Origin: Pelagibacterales bacterium SAG-MED39
GTDB taxonomy: Bacteria; Pseudomonadota; Alphaproteobacteria; Pelagibacterales; Pelagibacteraceae
Direction of reading: 5' to 3'
Length of the DNA stretch: 53,478 nucleotides
Assembly (NCBI GenBank): GCA_014653625.1
Contig: JACWEI010000007.1
Location: 1-53,478 of the forward strand
Made by a program: the position numbers and the translations under genes. Under the pieces are notes generated by a model. That model was not told the DNA's origin, made no database searches, and worked only from the letters and a program-made list of their open reading frames with translations. Of the stretch, positions 44,701 through 53,478 are shown piece by piece. Position 1 is the first letter of the stretch. Every line of letters starts with the position of its first letter.

Positions 44701-44728
44701 ATAATACAATCTATATTAGAAATTGCAA
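44701..44728 (-). promoter_or_regulatory. candidate leuA-mre promoter
   Basis: Reading leftward in the ilvC-leuA gap, -35 TTGCAA (44723-44728), a 16-base spacer and -10 TATTAT (44701-44706) form a good housekeeping promoter about 22 bases before the leuA ATG. No terminator hairpin is seen between ilvC and leuA, so read-through from ilvC is also likely. Confidence 0.6.
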
Positions 44729-44756
44729 AATATTTATAATAATTTATCTGCTTAAG

Positions 44757-45794
<1,038 letters not shown>

Positions 45795-45798
45795 TTAT

Positions 45799-46347
45799 TT
45801 ATTTAAAAGTTTCTGCACCTCTTGTCATTGCTATAGCCCCTGTTCTTGAGGTACTTACAAGACCTAGAGATTTTAATTTTTTACTCATTTTGTCAATGTC
45901 TCTTCTTAAAGCAGTAATCTGAATTACAACAGATTGTTTTGTTTTATCTAGTATAACTGGATTGAAGATTTTACAGGCTTTAATACATTTTTCAACTTTC
46001 TTCTTATTGCCCACAACTTTAAGTAAAGCCATTTCTTTAAATATTACTTTTTTATCCTCTCTTTTAAAATCAGCAACTTTATGGACTGGGACTAATTTTT
46101 TTAATTGTAATTTAATTTGATCAATTACTTGTGGGGTTCCTGTTGTAACAATGGTAATTCTAGAGATATTCTTTGTTGCATCAACTTCAGCTACTGCCAA
46201 AGACTCTATGTTATATCCCCTTCCAGAAAACAAACCTACAACTCGAGCTAATACACCTGACTCATTGTCGACCCACACTACAATTATATGAGTATCTGAT
46301 TTACCTTTTTTTGTAGGTATACTGTAGGCTGATTTTGGGTTTGCCAT
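45799..46347 (-). CDS. ilvH: acetolactate synthase small (regulatory) subunit
   Basis: This 182-residue cytoplasmic protein has an ACT domain (IIVVWVDNESGVLARVVGLFSGRGYNIESL, in part, residues about 21-50) that binds valine for feedback control, and a C-terminal AHAS-small domain with QITALRRDIDKMSKKLKSLG (in part). The basic N-terminal NPKSAYSIPTKKGKS extension is longer than in enterobacteria. Its ATG shares a base with the stop of ilvI upstream. Confidence 0.94.
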   Translation of the reverse strand: MANPKSAYSIPTKKGKSDTHIIVVWVDNESGVLARVVGLFSGRGYNIESLAVAEVDATKNISRITIVTTGTPQVIDQIKLQLKKLVPVHKVADFKREDKKVIFKEMALLKVVGNKKKVEKCIKACKIFNPVILDKTKQSVVIQITALRRDIDKMSKKLKSLGLVSTSRTGAIAMTRGAETFK

Positions 46348-48113
46348 TAAACTAGAGCTTTTCCTTTTCCTGTAATCTTATTTTCTTCCTTATCATTAGG
46401 TCCCAAAATCATCTGATTGTGTGGTTTTCCTGATGGTATCATTGGGAAACAATTTTCATTAGGATCAACCTGACAATCAAATATAACTGGACCATTGTGA
46501 TCTAACATTTCTGTGATTTTAGCATCTAATTCATCTGGATTTTGAGCTTTAATACCCTTGCATCCATAAGCTTCTGCTAGTTTAACAAAATCTGGTAGTG
46601 CTTCTGAGTAACTTTCTGAATAATTCTTTTCATGAAGTAATTCCTGCCATTGTCTAACCATACCCATATATTGATTATTCAAAACAAAAATTTTAATTGG
46701 CAAATTGTACTGAACCGCAGTAGACATTTCTTGCATTGTCATTAGGACAGAAGCTTCACCCGCTATATCAACAACAAGTTTATCTGGGTGTGCAATTTGA
46801 ACACCAACTGCAGCTGGAAGACCATAACCCATAGTTCCCAATCCACCAGATGTCATCCATCTGTTGGGTCTACTAAATTTATAGTGTTGTGCTGCCCACA
46901 TTTGATGTTGCCCCACTTCAGTTGTAATAAAAGTATCCTGGTTTTTTGTTAGCTCATATAATCTTTGGACTGCATATTGAGGTTTTATAGTTTTATCACT
47001 ATTAATAAAACCTAGCGAGTCTTTTGTTCTCCATTTCTGAATTTGTTCCCACCATTTTGAAATTTTTTGCTTATTAGAATCTTTTAAACCATTTTGTTTT
47101 TTATTAATTCTTTTGATAGTTGCTCTTATAACTTCATTAACATCTCCAACTATTGATAAGTCTACCTTAATAATTTTATTTATTGATGATGGATCAATAT
47201 CAATATGTACTTTTTTTGATTTTGGAGAAAATTCATCTATCTTACCGGTTATCCTATCATCAAATCTTGCTCCAATATTAATAAGTAAATCACAATCGTG
47301 CATTGCATTATTTGCTTCATAAGTTCCATGCATTCCAAGCATACCTATAAATTGATTATCATCACCTGGAAATGCTCCAAGACCTTGCAATGTTGATGTA
47401 ATTGGAAAACCAATTAATCTTACAAACTCTTTCAATGCTTCACTAGCCTTTGGTCCAGAGTTGATAACTCCACCACCAGTATAAATTACAGGTTTTTTTG
47501 CTTTAGAAATTAAATTAATTAATTCGTCTATTTCATTTTGAGTAAATTGATTATGAAATTTTATTTTTGCTTTAATAGCCTGTTTTGGTTTTGAATATTT
47601 TGTTTTTGCAAATTGAATATCTTTTGGAATATCCACCAAAACAGGGCCTGGTCTTCCTGTTGTGGCAACTTCAAAAGCCTCATGCAAAATTTTTGATAAA
47701 TCTTTAATATCTTTTACTAACCAATTATGTTTTGTACATGGTCTAGTTATTCCTGTGGTATCACATTCTTGAAAAGCATCTGTTCCAATTAAATGAGTTG
47801 GTACTTGTCCTGAAATACAAACTAAAGGAACCGAATCCATATAAGCATCTGTTAGTGCTGTCACAACATTTGTTGCTCCAGGTCCAGAGGTAACTAAAAC
47901 AACACCTGGTTTACCAGAGGATCTTGCATATCCTTCTGCAGCATGACCTGCTCCTTGTTCATGTCTAACTAAAATATGTTTTATTGTAGAGTGATTTTTT
48001 AACTCATCATAAATTGGTAGTACCGCGCCACCTGGATATCCAAAGATAAAATTAACATCTTGATCTTCAAGACATTTAAAAACAATTTCAGCACCAGAAT
48101 ATAATTTAGACAT
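46347..48113 (-). CDS. ilvI: acetolactate synthase large (catalytic) subunit
   Basis: This 588-residue thiamine-diphosphate enzyme condenses pyruvate or 2-oxobutyrate in the first common step of branched-chain amino acid synthesis. It has FGYPGGAVLP, the catalytic Glu in LVRHEQGAGHAAEGYAR, the FAD-domain GARFDDRITG and the TPP domain GLGTMGYGLPAAVG. The cofactor-binding motif that is usually GDGS reads GEAS here (DIAGEASVLM), while the downstream Asn pair LNNQYMGMV is intact. Length is normal. It is the first ilv gene, 53 bases after miaA. Confidence 0.95.
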   Translation of the reverse strand: MSKLYSGAEIVFKCLEDQDVNFIFGYPGGAVLPIYDELKNHSTIKHILVRHEQGAGHAAEGYARSSGKPGVVLVTSGPGATNVVTALTDAYMDSVPLVCISGQVPTHLIGTDAFQECDTTGITRPCTKHNWLVKDIKDLSKILHEAFEVATTGRPGPVLVDIPKDIQFAKTKYSKPKQAIKAKIKFHNQFTQNEIDELINLISKAKKPVIYTGGGVINSGPKASEALKEFVRLIGFPITSTLQGLGAFPGDDNQFIGMLGMHGTYEANNAMHDCDLLINIGARFDDRITGKIDEFSPKSKKVHIDIDPSSINKIIKVDLSIVGDVNEVIRATIKRINKKQNGLKDSNKQKISKWWEQIQKWRTKDSLGFINSDKTIKPQYAVQRLYELTKNQDTFITTEVGQHQMWAAQHYKFSRPNRWMTSGGLGTMGYGLPAAVGVQIAHPDKLVVDIAGEASVLMTMQEMSTAVQYNLPIKIFVLNNQYMGMVRQWQELLHEKNYSESYSEALPDFVKLAEAYGCKGIKAQNPDELDAKITEMLDHNGPVIFDCQVDPNENCFPMIPSGKPHNQMILGPNDKEENKITGKGKALV

Positions 48114-48166
48114 TCATGCAATCTAGTCTAAGTTGTACTAATTGGTCAAGGCTAAGTAGTAGATAT

Positions 48167-49075
48167 CTAAATTTTTTTTAAGAATTTATTTAATTGAATT
48201 GGACTCATTTTATTCCAATTATGCATGTTGCCCCTAGCCCATGTATTTTGTCTTTTCGCGTATTGTCTTGTCTTTATTGATATTTTGTCAATAACTTCTT
48301 TAATACCAATTTTTTTATTAAGGTACTCACTTACTTCAATCACTCCAATCGCTTTATTTGCAATTTTGTCCTTGTGGGTTTTAAGTTTAACAAATTTTTG
48401 AACCTCCAAAATAACTCCTTTCTTAATCATTTCTTGAGCTCTTAATTTAATCCTTTCTAATAACTCATTTCTTGGAAAATCAATATAAATTTTATAAAAA
48501 TCTTTTTGGTCATAAATCGATTTAGTTTTTTTAAACCAATCATAAATTGATCTTTCTGTGAATAATTTGACCTCATAAGCTCTTATAGATCTTTGGGAGT
48601 CTGAAGATTTGATTCGATTTTTTACTAAAGGATCGAGTTTTAATAGCTTTGAAAAAAAATTTTTATTTCCAATTTTTTTATGTAAAGATCTTATTTTTTT
48701 TCTAAATGTTATTGGAATATTTGGAATATTTACCAAACCATGAGTTATAGATTTAAAGTATAATCCTGTTCCACCTACTAATATAGGAGTTTTTTTTCTT
48801 TTTTTTAAATCTATAATTTTTTTATTTACTAGTTTAAGCCAATCACCAGTAGAAAAATTTTTTTTTACACTTTGAAAGCCATAAAGATGGTGCTTAATTC
48901 CTTGAAGATCTTTTTTAAAAGGTCTGGCTGATAAAACTTTGAGTTCTCTATAAATCTGCATACTATCAGCATTGATTATTTCACCGTCAATCTTTTTAGC
49001 AAGTTTAATTGCAAATGCAGATTTGCCAGAAGCAGTAGGTCCATAAATTAAAATAATTTTGGATTTTAAATCCAT
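48167..49075 (-). CDS. miaA: tRNA dimethylallyltransferase
   Basis: This 302-residue cytoplasmic enzyme prenylates A37 of tRNAs reading U-starting codons. It has the P-loop GPTASGKS at residues 12-19, NADSMQIYREL, LVGGTGLYFKS and a C-terminal YAKRQNTWARGN that contacts tRNA. Length is normal. It lies three bases after degP, an uncommon partner, and no hfq gene is present in the place it often takes. Confidence 0.93.
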   Translation of the reverse strand: MDLKSKIILIYGPTASGKSAFAIKLAKKIDGEIINADSMQIYRELKVLSARPFKKDLQGIKHHLYGFQSVKKNFSTGDWLKLVNKKIIDLKKRKKTPILVGGTGLYFKSITHGLVNIPNIPITFRKKIRSLHKKIGNKNFFSKLLKLDPLVKNRIKSSDSQRSIRAYEVKLFTERSIYDWFKKTKSIYDQKDFYKIYIDFPRNELLERIKLRAQEMIKKGVILEVQKFVKLKTHKDKIANKAIGVIEVSEYLNKKIGIKEVIDKISIKTRQYAKRQNTWARGNMHNWNKMSPIQLNKFLKKI

Positions 49076-49078
49076 ATT

Positions 49079-50485
49079 TTAATCTAATTTGATACCAATG
49101 TATCTTCTTTGATTCTGGCTATTATAGATTACTAGTAATATAGTTTTTTGATTACTATTTAATACTTTTCTCACAGCTTGGTTTAAATCATTAACGGTTT
49201 TAATTTTTTTCTTTTGAGCTTCTAAAATAATGCTATTTACGTCTATTGAATTAATTAAAGGACTATCATTTTCAATTTTAGTTATAACCAATCCTGTAGT
49301 TTGGTTTGGTAGTCTCCTATTCTTTATGTCTTCTTTGGTAACTTCTCTTACTGAAATTTTTAAATTTTCAATTCCCAATTCTTTTAAAGGTTTACTTTTT
49401 TCTGCTACTTTAAAATCTTCCGATGTTTCTAATCTACCTAGCTTGATTGTTTTTATAATTTCTTTTTTATCTCTCCAAATTTTTACTTTTACATTTTTTC
49501 CAACTTCAGTTCTTGCAACTATTATTGGTAGTTGTTTCATCTCTTGAATCTTTTCTCCATTAAATTCTAAAATTATATCTCCTGCTTTAACACCTGCTTT
49601 TTCTGAAGGACTATTTTGAGCAACACTTGCAACTAACGCTCCTCTTGGTTGATCTAATTTTTCAACTTCTGCAATTTCTTTTGTAACATCTTGAATTCTA
49701 ACCCCAAGCCACCCTCTTTTAGTTTCTCCAAATTTTATCAACTGATCAATTACAATTTTTGCGCTGTTTGAAGGTATTGAAAAACCAATTCCTATAGAAC
49801 CACTTCTTCCTAGAATAGCGGTATTGATTCCAATAACATCTCCATTCATATCAAATAAAGGTCCACCAGAATTTCCTGAATTAATTGAAGCATCTGTTTG
49901 AATATAATCTTCGTATCTGCTTAATCCAATTGATCTATTTCTTGCTGAAATGATTCCCGAAGTCACTGTTCCTCCCAGACCAAATGGATTGCCGATTGCT
50001 ATGACCCAATCACCAATTCTAGATTTGTCTGAGTCACCAAATTTTACTGGGATAAATTTTTCTTTTGTTTCTAACTGTAAAACTGCAATATCTGAAAGAG
50101 GATCTGATCCAATTACTTTTGCTTTAAATTCTTTGTCACCATTAACTCTTACTATAATATCTTCTGCATCCTGGATAACATGGTTGTTAGTTACAACTAT
50201 TCCCTTTTGATCAATTATAAATCCAGATCCAAGTGCTGTAGATTGCCTTTCTTGAGGGGTTCCAAATTCTTTAAACATATCTTCAAATGGTGAGCCTGGA
50301 GGAAACTGAAATGGAAAAGGATTCGTATTTGTAACTACAGTCTGAGTAGTTGAAATATTAACTACAGATGGCATCAGTTTTTCAGCTAGATCAGCAAAAG
50401 TTGCAGGAATATTTTGAGAAAAAGAGTTTAAGTTAAAACCAAATATAAATATTATTATTATTAAAGATGTCTTAATTTTACTCAT
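49079..50485 (-). CDS. degP: periplasmic Do-family serine protease/chaperone (DegP/DegQ)
   Basis: This 468-residue exported protein has a signal peptide ending near LNSFSQ (residue 24). The trypsin-like triad is His102 (TNNHVIQ), Asp132 (PLSDIAVLQ) and Ser206 (INSGNSGGPL). Two PDZ domains follow, the first with WLGVRIQDVTKEIAEV, the second weaker from about residue 370. The Q-linker is short, closer to DegQ. It degrades or refolds damaged envelope proteins. It overlaps the DUF2065 gene by eight bases and lies downstream of hflKC, as in many alphaproteobacteria. Confidence 0.93.
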   Translation of the reverse strand: MSKIKTSLIIIIFIFGFNLNSFSQNIPATFADLAEKLMPSVVNISTTQTVVTNTNPFPFQFPPGSPFEDMFKEFGTPQERQSTALGSGFIIDQKGIVVTNNHVIQDAEDIIVRVNGDKEFKAKVIGSDPLSDIAVLQLETKEKFIPVKFGDSDKSRIGDWVIAIGNPFGLGGTVTSGIISARNRSIGLSRYEDYIQTDASINSGNSGGPLFDMNGDVIGINTAILGRSGSIGIGFSIPSNSAKIVIDQLIKFGETKRGWLGVRIQDVTKEIAEVEKLDQPRGALVASVAQNSPSEKAGVKAGDIILEFNGEKIQEMKQLPIIVARTEVGKNVKVKIWRDKKEIIKTIKLGRLETSEDFKVAEKSKPLKELGIENLKISVREVTKEDIKNRRLPNQTTGLVITKIENDSPLINSIDVNSIILEAQKKKIKTVNDLNQAVRKVLNSNQKTILLVIYNSQNQRRYIGIKLD

Positions 50486-50672
50486 ATAAATTTTTTACAT
50501 AATAAATTATTATAAAACCAACAACTGCAAAAATAAGTCCACCTGACCTTAAATGACTATCTTTTACTAATTCTAATTTTTTAAGCATATTTTTCATTTT
50601 TGATGGAAATATGGCATACAAAACACCCTCTATGAAGAAGAAAAGACCAAAAGCTATGATCAATTCTTTCAT
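50478..50672 (-). CDS. DUF2065 small membrane protein
   Basis: This 64-residue inner-membrane protein has two hydrophobic helices (residues 4-21 and 45-60) and the family line AFGLFFFIEGVLYAIFPSKM (in part). DUF2065 proteins commonly lie beside hflC and degP as here (seven bases after hflC, eight-base overlap with degP), so a role in membrane-protease control is inferred from context. No function is established. Confidence 0.85.
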   Translation of the reverse strand: MKELIIAFGLFFFIEGVLYAIFPSKMKNMLKKLELVKDSHLRSGGLIFAVVGFIIIYYVKNLYE

Positions 50673-50679
50673 TTAAACT

Positions 50680-51549
50680 TTAATTAGATTTGGGTTTTAT
50701 ATTTCCAAAGAATTTGAAGAACTCACTGTCTGGAGATAAAATCAAAGAAGTTTCCCCTCCTATTAAAGCTTTCTCGTAAGCTTGCATTGCTCTATAAAAT
50801 GCAAAAAACTCTGGATCTTGTCCAAAAGCACCAGCAAAGATATTGTTTCTTTTACCATCTCCTTCACCTTTCATAATCTCTGATTTTTTTTGAGCATCAG
50901 CTAATATTACTGTTACTTCCTTATCTGCTGTTGAAGTTATTGTTACTGCCATTTCAGCCCCTCTTGCTCTAAATTCTTTTGCCTCTCTTTCCCTCTCAGT
51001 TTGCATTCTTCTGAAAATTGCATCACTGTTTGCTTGGGGAAGATCTGCTCTTTTTATCCTTACATCATTAATTTTTATTCCAAAATTTTCAGCTTCATTG
51101 TTTACGCCTTCTTGAATTAAAGCCATTTGTTTGGTTCTATCTTCTGACAAAAGTGTTTGAAGTTCTTGTTGACCTAAAACGTTTCTTATTCTTGAATTTA
51201 TAATTGTTGCTAATCTTGATCTTGCAACTCTTTCATTACCAACAGAGATATAAAATTTTAAAGGATCTACGATTTGAAATCTTGCAAAAGCATCTACAAT
51301 TAGTCTTTTCTGGTCTGATGCAATAACCTCCTCTGGTGGAGTATCTAAGTTTAAAATTCTTTTATCTAAGAAAACAACATTTTGAATAAATGGAATTTTA
51401 AAATTCAGACCTGGTTTTGAAATTATTCTTTTTGGATCACCAAACTGAAGAACAATTGCTTGATTAACCTCTTTTACTATAAAGATTGAAAAATATGCTG
51501 TTGCAACAAGCAAAGCAACTATTCCTGCTATAACTTTTCCCATGTTCAT
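50680..51549 (-). CDS. hflC: HflC, SPFH-domain regulator of FtsH
   Basis: This 289-residue protein has one N-terminal membrane anchor (VIAGIVALLVATAYFSIFIV) and a periplasmic SPFH/band-7 domain with VLQFGDPKRIISKPGLNFKIPF (in part) and RIKRADLPQANSDAIFRRMQTERE (in part). With HflK it forms the large cage around FtsH and tempers its proteolysis of membrane proteins. It begins one base after the hflK stop. Confidence 0.94.
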   Translation of the reverse strand: MNMGKVIAGIVALLVATAYFSIFIVKEVNQAIVLQFGDPKRIISKPGLNFKIPFIQNVVFLDKRILNLDTPPEEVIASDQKRLIVDAFARFQIVDPLKFYISVGNERVARSRLATIINSRIRNVLGQQELQTLLSEDRTKQMALIQEGVNNEAENFGIKINDVRIKRADLPQANSDAIFRRMQTEREREAKEFRARGAEMAVTITSTADKEVTVILADAQKKSEIMKGEGDGKRNNIFAGAFGQDPEFFAFYRAMQAYEKALIGGETSLILSPDSEFFKFFGNIKPKSN

Positions 51550-51550
51550 T

Positions 51551-52657
51551 TTAATTAGTCGCTTTCTTTTTACTTAATTCAGGCAGTGGAAGATATGGAA
51601 CAACTCCAGACCCTGCGTTTTTTTCAATTATTACTTTATCAATATCTGCTAAAACTTTTTCCATCGTTTCTAAATACATTCTCTCTTGAGTTACTTCTTT
51701 TGCCATTTTATATTCATTATAAATCGATAAAAATCTACTTGCTTCACCTTCAGCTTTTGCAACAACCTCTTTTTTATAAGCTTCTGCAGCTTGTAATATT
51801 CTTGCAGCTTCACCCCTAGCTCTAGGAATAACATCATTGGAGTATGCCTCAGCTTCATTTTTAGATCTCTCCATGTCAGCTCTTGCCGCTTGAACATCTC
51901 TAAATGCATCAATTACTTGATCTGGTGGGTCAGCTTTTTGAGTTTGTACTTGAGTAATCTGAATACCACTCGTGTATTCATCTAATATTTCTTGAATAAT
52001 ATCTTGTGTGTCAGTTTCTATAAGAGATCTTCCCTCGGTTAAGATTGGTTGAATGTCTGATCTGGCAATTACTTCTCTCATTGCTGTTTCTGCAGCTGCT
52101 TTAACAGTTCCTTCAGGATCTTGAATTTTAAATAAAAAATTTCCCGCATCTTTAATTACCCAAAAAACAGAAAAATCTATATTCACAATATTTTCATCTC
52201 CTGTTAACATTAGGCTTTCTTGAGGAACATCAGCAACGCCTCCTGATGAAGAAAATCCACTATCTCTCTCTGATCTGAATCCAATATCAATTCTATTAAC
52301 TTTTGTTACTTTTGGAGTAAGAACTGACTCAACTGGAAAAGGTATGTGATAATTTAATCCAGGTTGAGTTGTTTTAATAAATTTTCCAAATCTTAAAACT
52401 ACACCTTGTTCATCAGGTAAAACTCTGTAGAGACCACTCGCTAGCCACACGAAACCTAAAATTATCAATACTAGGATAGCTTGTTTACCGCCTGAAGAAC
52501 TCCCACCTGGTAAAAACTTTTTAATTTTTTCCTGAAATTCTCTAATAATTTTATCTATGTCTGGTGGTGTGGGCCCCCTGCCAGATCCATTGCCACTTCC
52601 TCCACCTGGGGGTGTTCCCCAAGGACTTCCACCTCTATCTTTAAAATCGTCTGACAT
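51551..52657 (-). CDS. hflK: HflK, SPFH-domain regulator of FtsH
   Basis: This 368-residue protein starts with a Gly/Pro-rich cytoplasmic stretch (RGGSPWGTPPGGGSGNGSGR, in part) typical of HflK, followed by a membrane segment (AILVLIILGFVWLASGLYRV, about residues 59-78) and an SPFH domain with VVLRFGKFIKTTQPGLNYHIP (in part). A long helix with AEAYKKEVVAKAEGEASRFL (in part) assembles with HflC. It is the first gene of the leftward hfl-deg-mia block and divergent from mrp by 48 bases. Confidence 0.94.
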   Translation of the reverse strand: MSDDFKDRGGSPWGTPPGGGSGNGSGRGPTPPDIDKIIREFQEKIKKFLPGGSSSGGKQAILVLIILGFVWLASGLYRVLPDEQGVVLRFGKFIKTTQPGLNYHIPFPVESVLTPKVTKVNRIDIGFRSERDSGFSSSGGVADVPQESLMLTGDENIVNIDFSVFWVIKDAGNFLFKIQDPEGTVKAAAETAMREVIARSDIQPILTEGRSLIETDTQDIIQEILDEYTSGIQITQVQTQKADPPDQVIDAFRDVQAARADMERSKNEAEAYSNDVIPRARGEAARILQAAEAYKKEVVAKAEGEASRFLSIYNEYKMAKEVTQERMYLETMEKVLADIDKVIIEKNAGSGVVPYLPLPELSKKKATN

Positions 52658-52705
52658 ATGTCAAACTATATAGTGTCTTTATTATAAAAAACAAGTAATG
52701 ATGAA

Positions 52706-53478
52706 ATGATGACAGATAAAAAGCCAGAACTTAGTGACGCAATGAAGAAAAAGCTAGAGCCAAAGAAATTTACTAGAAATCCTATTTTAGGTACAAAATT
52801 TACAATTGCTATTTCTAGCGCTAAAGGTGGTGTTGGAAAATCCACATTTGCTACAAATCTTGCTTTAGCATTAAAACAAGTTGGCTGTAAAATTGGATTA
52901 TTGGATGCAGATATTTATGGTCCATCAATTCCTAAAATGTTTGATATAAACGAAAAACCAAAAAGTGATGGTCAAAAATTAGAACCAATAATAAAATATG
53001 AAATTCAATGTATGTCCATTGGATTTTTAGCTGATCAACAAACTCCTATGATTTGGCGAGGACCTATGGTGACTAGTGCAATTAAAACTTTCACCCAAAA
53101 AGTAAATTGGAAAGATTTAGATTTTATAATTGTAGATATGCCTCCTGGAACTGGTGATACACAATTAACTTTTTCACAAGAAATTAAAATGGATGGTGCA
53201 ATAATAGTTTCAACTCCTCAAGAAGTTGCTCTTTTAGATGTAAAAAGAGGTATCAAAATGTTTGATAAACTAGGGGTAAAAATATTAGGCTTAGTAGACA
53301 ATATGAGTTTTTTTATTGGAGATGATGGTAAAAAATACAAAATTTTTGGTGAAGGTGGTGTTAAAAAAACTGCAGAAGAATTTCAAAAGGAATTTTTGGG
53401 GGAGATACCGATTAATCCTGAAGTTGGTAAATGTGGAGATAATGGAAAACCAATTGTTGAAGCTAATCCTGATCATCA
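52706..53478 (+). CDS. mrp: Mrp/ApbC-family P-loop iron-sulfur carrier ATPase, 3' end cut by window
   Basis: The visible 257 codons run off the window without a stop. The deviant Walker A KGGVGKS lies at residues 39-45 counting from the second of two tandem ATGs (52706 or 52709), followed by LLDADIYGPSIPKM, the second half FIIVDMPPGTGDTQLT, and VDNMSFFIGDDGKKY. The usual N-terminal MIP18-like domain is absent, with only about 35 basic residues before the P-loop. The CxxC found in E. coli-type Mrp after NMS is replaced by FIGDDG. It probably loads Fe-S clusters onto target proteins. The C-terminus is unseen. Confidence 0.9.
   Translation, partial: MMTDKKPELSDAMKKKLEPKKFTRNPILGTKFTIAISSAKGGVGKSTFATNLALALKQVGCKIGLLDADIYGPSIPKMFDINEKPKSDGQKLEPIIKYEIQCMSIGFLADQQTPMIWRGPMVTSAIKTFTQKVNWKDLDFIIVDMPPGTGDTQLTFSQEIKMDGAIIVSTPQEVALLDVKRGIKMFDKLGVKILGLVDNMSFFIGDDGKKYKIFGEGGVKKTAEEFQKEFLGEIPINPEVGKCGDNGKPIVEANPDH

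Noticed and set aside
52652-52663. TGACATATGTCA palindrome at the hflK start
   Set aside because: It contains the start codon itself and is short; likely by chance, and no second copy is seen.
53291-53476. Leftward 61-codon frame at the window end
   Set aside because: Antisense shadow of mrp.

Overview
The window is AT-rich and tightly packed. Genes overlap by 1 to 4 bases or abut, no gap without a gene exceeds about 175 bases, coding A-runs are long, and most genes lack a Shine-Dalgarno site. The gene set (many periplasmic-binding-protein transporters, compact operons, alphaproteobacterial-type Mrp, AHAS and PotB proteins, no mobile elements) fits a streamlined marine alphaproteobacterium of the SAR11/Pelagibacter type. 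This assignment is inferred from composition and protein character, not from a marker gene. I saw no rRNA, tRNA, CRISPR array, IS element or prophage.

Layout. (1) 1-7.3 kb: an ArgE/DapE-like M20 deacylase, an aldehyde dehydrogenase, agmatinase, a secreted HExxH protein split by a frameshift, a membrane-anchored cyclophilin and a FadN-type beta-oxidation enzyme. (2) 7.3-13.7 kb, leftward: a complete PotABCD-type transporter preceded by an ectoine-hydrolase-like M24 protein and an EutA-like racemase-fold protein. potD has its own promoter and terminator. (3) 13.9-20.0 kb, rightward: a coupled operon of luciferase-like flavin monooxygenase, PF06684 protein, alpha/beta hydrolase, aldehyde dehydrogenase and DMT exporter, which looks like a degradation pathway, followed by an orphan Liv-type binding protein. 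(4) 20.0-28.5 kb, leftward: ProC-like reductase, outer-membrane barrel, and a livKHMGF-azlCD-glaH operon in which glutarate 2-hydroxylase is translationally coupled to amino-acid-type transport. (5) 28.6-31.5 kb: LysE exporter with a terminator-like leader, DUF2805, glutaredoxin, and a passenger-less inverse-autotransporter barrel followed by a separate secreted protein. (6) 31.6-37.3 kb, leftward: small membrane proteins, MsrB, HDAC-family deacetylase, FkbM methyltransferase, D-2-hydroxyacid dehydrogenase, EamA transporter, DadA-like oxidase. (7) 37.4-52.7 kb, leftward: housekeeping block with rodA-mrdA-mreDCB (rod shape), leuA, ilvCHI (branched-chain amino acids), miaA, degP, DUF2065 and hflCK. 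The window ends inside a rightward mrp gene.

How it works together: regions 1-4 mainly take up and oxidise small nitrogenous compounds (polyamine, ectoine-like, heterocycle-like, glutarate/amino acid). Region 7 is envelope growth plus Val/Ile/Leu synthesis. The least ordinary items are the split inverse autotransporter at 29.9-31.5 kb, the monooxygenase operon at 13.9-18.8 kb, glaH inside a liv/azl operon, the frameshifted metallopeptidase at 3.7-4.4 kb, and the structured leader with a possible tiny ORF at 29.2-29.3 kb.
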